Origin: Mycolicibacter sinensis
Lineage (GTDB): Bacteria; Actinomycetota; Actinomycetes; Mycobacteriales; Mycobacteriaceae
Direction of reading: 5' to 3'
Assembly (NCBI RefSeq): GCF_001667375.1
Contig: NZ_LZIN01000053.1
Location: 1 to 64,000, forward strand
DNA: 64,000 nucleotides
Shown here: one piece after another, positions 61,856 through 64,000 of the stretch
Layout: each line of letters opens with the position of its first letter
Position numbering within the stretch: the stretch's first letter is position 1
Translations under genes and position numbers: made by a program
The notes under the pieces: generated by a model
What the model was told of the DNA's origin: nothing
The model's input: the letters and a program-made list of their open reading frames with translations, nothing else
Database searches by the model: none

Positions 61856-62844
61856 CAGCTCACCTCTTCGAGTTCGTCAGATCGGGTGTCACCGAACACC
61901 TCGGCGATGAAGGCCGCCGCCCGGCGCAGCGCTGACGACGCCTCCGGCGCCAGCCGCGGCAGGGCTTGGAAGACGTGCACCATCCCCGGCCAGATCTCCA
62001 GGGTGCTGGTGGCGCCGGCCCGGCGCAGTTCCGCATCCAGGTAGCGCGCGTCGGCGCTGAGCATCTCGAACCCACCGGCCTGAATGAGCATCGGCGGCAA
62101 CCGATCCGCTTTGCCGAAGTCGAGGCGAAGGCGCGGGTCGGCCGGGTCCTGTCCGTGCAGGTAAAGCCCCACCATTCGGCGCGCCGCGCGCGCGGACATC
62201 GCCGGGTCACGGCGCACCGCTTCCTGCTGCAGGGCTAGATCCAGGCTGAGATCGATCAGCGGCGAGAACAACACCACACCGGCCGGCCGGAGATCCGGGT
62301 CGTCGGCGTGGGCGAGCAACAGGTCACAGGTCAGGTGCCCGCCCGCGGAGTCCGCACCGATCACGATGTCCGATGCCGCATAGCCCTGGCCCAACAACCA
62401 CCGGTAGCCGGCTTCGACGTCGTCAGCGGCGGCCGGGAACCGATGCTCGGGCGCCAGCCGGTAGTCCACCACGAACATCGGCAGACCGGTGGCCTGCGAG
62501 AGCCTCGCGACCAGCTTGCGGTGGGTGCGCGCCGAGCAGATCACGTAGGCGCTGCCGTGCACGTAGTAGCCGGCCCGCTTGCCGAACTCGACGCCCGGCC
62601 CGAGCACCCACTCACCCCGCACACCCGGGCCGGTCACCGGTTCGATCCGGGTGCCGCCGGGCATCGACCCGAACGTGGCCATGATGGTGGCGATCAACCC
62701 GCGTCCGAACCTCACACCCGGCCGATTCATCGGAATCGCGCTGGTGAGACATCCCAGGGTCCAGCGGGCGGTGGTGGCTGACAGCACCGCACGCAACGAA
62801 GCGCGGGTCGGTACGGCCGGCAGGTCCGGTCCGTCGGGCTCCAT
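61855..62844 (-). CDS. alpha/beta hydrolase (hormone-sensitive-lipase type, LipR-like)
   Basis: 329 residues. Oxyanion motif YYVHGSAYV (HGGxx type with Ser), elbow GADSAGGHL with the catalytic Ser, and WPGMVHVFQ with His; Asp in the preceding loop is likely. HSL-family enzymes hydrolyse esters. The ATG at 62844 is preferred over the open frame up to 62955 because a palindromic promoter region lies just before it. First gene of the operon. Confidence 0.82.
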   Translation of the reverse strand: MEPDGPDLPAVPTRASLRAVLSATTARWTLGCLTSAIPMNRPGVRFGRGLIATIMATFGSMPGGTRIEPVTGPGVRGEWVLGPGVEFGKRAGYYVHGSAYVICSARTHRKLVARLSQATGLPMFVVDYRLAPEHRFPAAADDVEAGYRWLLGQGYAASDIVIGADSAGGHLTCDLLLAHADDPDLRPAGVVLFSPLIDLSLDLALQQEAVRRDPAMSARAARRMVGLYLHGQDPADPRLRLDFGKADRLPPMLIQAGGFEMLSADARYLDAELRRAGATSTLEIWPGMVHVFQALPRLAPEASSALRRAAAFIAEVFGDTRSDELEEVS

Positions 62845-62869
62845 CACGCCTGCGAGGACATCATTGATT

Positions 62870-62889
62870 GCGCCATTTGTCAATGGCGC
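62870..62889. promoter_or_regulatory. perfect palindrome at the esterase-operon promoter
   Basis: GCGCCATT-TGTC-AATGGCGC is a perfect 8-bp-arm inverted repeat, 26 bases upstream of the esterase start. Read on the minus strand it contains TTGACA (62878-62883), an ideal -35 hexamer, spanning the spacer and two arm bases. A bound repressor would cover the -35. The MerR regulator at the far end of the operon is a candidate ligand, or an outside regulator. Confidence 0.65.
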
Positions 62890-62981
62890 GGTCTGTGATG
62901 ACGCGATCCCAACGGCCGCCGGGAGCGAGCGCGAGAGACCTGATGACGCCCTCAACGTCGCTCAGGAAATATTTCGAATCC

Positions 62982-63010
62982 TTGGACGGAATTGACGCCA
63001 GCGGTAATAA
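62982..63010 (+). promoter_or_regulatory. possible promoter of the PE-PPE-domain gene
   Basis: TTGGAC, 17-base spacer, TAATAA. The -10-like stretch TAATAATTC is the most AT-rich part of the 296-base gap. Start would be about 124 bases before the coding start at 63141. Confidence 0.35.
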
Positions 63011-63140
63011 TTCAACTTAGGCAACCGGTGCCCAACCAGCGCGACCGACACCTACCCCGACAGGTGTCGGCCAACGCAATCACGCGCCCTGCAGAACAGC
63101 GGGGCGACCTCATCTGACCTCTCCGAACAAGGGGGACATC

Positions 63141-63929
63141 ATGAAGAAAGTGATCTTCGGCGCCGCACTGTGTGGAGCCGCGCTGGCACTGGCCGGCGCA
63201 GCTCACGCCAACGCCGACACCGCCGCCGACGCCACCACCCAGGCCAGCTACGACTTCCTGTACGGCTCAACCGACGCGTTGGTCCTGGGCCCGACTGGAA
63301 TCGCGACACCGAGCGCCAACTACATCAGCAACGGGATCGACCTGTACCTGGCGCCGCTGGGGTACGAGGGCACCGTTGCGTCGTCACACGCGCTGACGCT
63401 CCCCAACTCCTATGAGTTCCTTGACAGCGTCCCGCAGGGCGAGAAGATCCTCATCGACGCGATCCTGGCCGAGTACAACGCCGGCACGATGGGCTGCGAC
63501 GACGCAGGTGTGTGCAGCGATCCGCTGACCATTTTCACCTACTCCCAGAGCAGCCTGATCGCCGCTTACGCCCAAGACGACTTGGTGAAAGCCGGCATCC
63601 CGACCGACGCGTTGCGTTTCGTGATGCTCGGCGCCACCCCCGGCGCCGTGCCCACCAGCATGTACGAGACCGAAGTCTTCAACATCGAGGGCGACATCTA
63701 CACGACGCACTCGTTGACCAAGAGTTGGCTCGACTTGCTGCTCGGGAACACGAACTGGCAGGACGTGCTGTACGGGTTGGCGGTCCACAATGCCTACATG
63801 GGTTTGACGGCGGACCAGATTGCCTCGGCCACCTCGGACAGCGTCGGGCTGACCACGTTCAACGAGATTCCAGAGCTCAGCTTCCCCGAGCTGTTCCAAG
63901 CGCTGTTCAGTGCGTTCTTCCACGTGTGA
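63141..63929 (+). CDS. secreted PE-PPE-domain hydrolase
   Basis: 262 residues. A classical signal peptide (MKKVIFGAALCGAALALAG, cleavage after HANA) replaces the PE or PPE region that usually precedes this domain. The domain is recognised by LVLGPTGIATPSANYISNGI, YSQSSLIAA (nucleophile Ser in a GxSxS-like motif) and VMLGATPGAVPTSMYETEVF. PE-PPE domains are alpha/beta serine hydrolases, some acting as esterases. The ATG at 63141 follows AAGGGGG. Two Cys (MGCDDAGVC) may form a disulfide. Confidence 0.85.
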   Translation: MKKVIFGAALCGAALALAGAAHANADTAADATTQASYDFLYGSTDALVLGPTGIATPSANYISNGIDLYLAPLGYEGTVASSHALTLPNSYEFLDSVPQGEKILIDAILAEYNAGTMGCDDAGVCSDPLTIFTYSQSSLIAAYAQDDLVKAGIPTDALRFVMLGATPGAVPTSMYETEVFNIEGDIYTTHSLTKSWLDLLLGNTNWQDVLYGLAVHNAYMGLTADQIASATSDSVGLTTFNEIPELSFPELFQALFSAFFHV

Positions 63930-63938
63930 TCGTGTGAT

Positions 63939-63963
63939 GCGGGGGCGTGAGTTGAGCGCCCGC
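63939..63963. terminator. hairpin after the PE-PPE-domain gene
   Basis: GCGGGGGCG pairs with CGCCCGC (seven pairs, one mismatch) around a TGAGTTGA loop, ten bases after the stop. No T-run. Nothing else is seen to the window end. Confidence 0.4.
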
Positions 63964-64000
63964 AGAGCAGGACTCGCGCACGTGTGACCGCTGTTCGGCC

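Overview
The window is high-GC actinobacterial DNA. Several gene families point to Mycobacteriaceae: a complete yrbE/mce operon, a mycothiol-dependent formaldehyde dehydrogenase (MscR), a mycofactocin-type short-chain dehydrogenase, a diverged antigen-85/MPT51 paralog, two MPT63-like secreted proteins, two cutinases and a secreted PE-PPE-domain hydrolase. I recall M. tuberculosis gene order of the same kind for three blocks: the mce3 region (11-24 kb here), Rv2249c-Rv2252 (24.4-29 kb) and Rv2257c-Rv2264c (29.7-38.7 kb). The species cannot be named from the sequence. I saw no rRNA, tRNA, CRISPR array, insertion sequence or phage gene.

Layout. 1-11 kb is a catabolic cluster. It holds an aldehyde dehydrogenase (cut by the window edge), a mycofactocin SDR, an enoyl-CoA hydratase, an alpha/beta hydrolase, a flavin monooxygenase and a PucR-type regulator. 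On the other strand are an acyl-CoA ligase, a second enoyl-CoA hydratase, a 3-hydroxyacyl-CoA dehydrogenase-like SDR, a two-subunit MaoC hydratase and an SCPx-type thiolase. Together they could take an alcohol or ketone to an acid, to a CoA thioester, and through beta-oxidation. No acyl-CoA dehydrogenase is present. 11-24 kb is a mce3-like import operon reading leftward: yrbEA-yrbEB-mceA-F, two Mce-associated membrane proteins, a DUF732 protein and a CAP protein. An MPT51-like protein lacking the catalytic serine lies downstream with its own candidate promoter. A 500-base gap follows.

24.4-29 kb is a glycerophospholipid module (glpD, TetR, alkyl-DHAP-synthase-like flavoprotein, diacylglycerol kinase) with a candidate operator in the tiny divergent gap. 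29-39 kb holds DUF3145, a beta-lactamase-like hydrolase, an AraC regulator with helically phased repeats, a D-aminoacylase-like enzyme, mscR with its metallo-hydrolase partner, a SHOCT membrane protein, a SABATH-like methyltransferase and a membrane Hsp70-like protein. 39-50 kb holds tandem cutinases, an IlvX-like ThDP enzyme, a GlcD-like flavoenzyme, Tex, an ankyrin protein, an adenylate-forming ligase, an SDR and a secreted clan-A glycosidase. 50-54 kb has a membrane Ser/Thr kinase whose HRD motif reads HRG, then two MPT63-like proteins with low-complexity tails. 54-57 kb is a Rieske oxygenase/dehydrogenase operon divergent from a TetR gene, with a perfect palindrome between them. 57-63 kb has a nucleotide-cyclase-like protein with a Cys cluster, a MerR regulator and a four-gene operon (esterase, SDR, ferritin-like diiron protein, Baeyer-Villiger-type monooxygenase) preceded by a perfect 8-bp-arm palindrome. 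The window ends with a secreted PE-PPE hydrolase.

Most genes are packed with ATGA, GTGA or TGATG overlaps, so operon assignments are fairly safe. Start sites were chosen from Shine-Dalgarno matches, overlaps with the upstream stop, and family start points. Functional calls rest on motifs and remembered family sequences, since no database search was possible.
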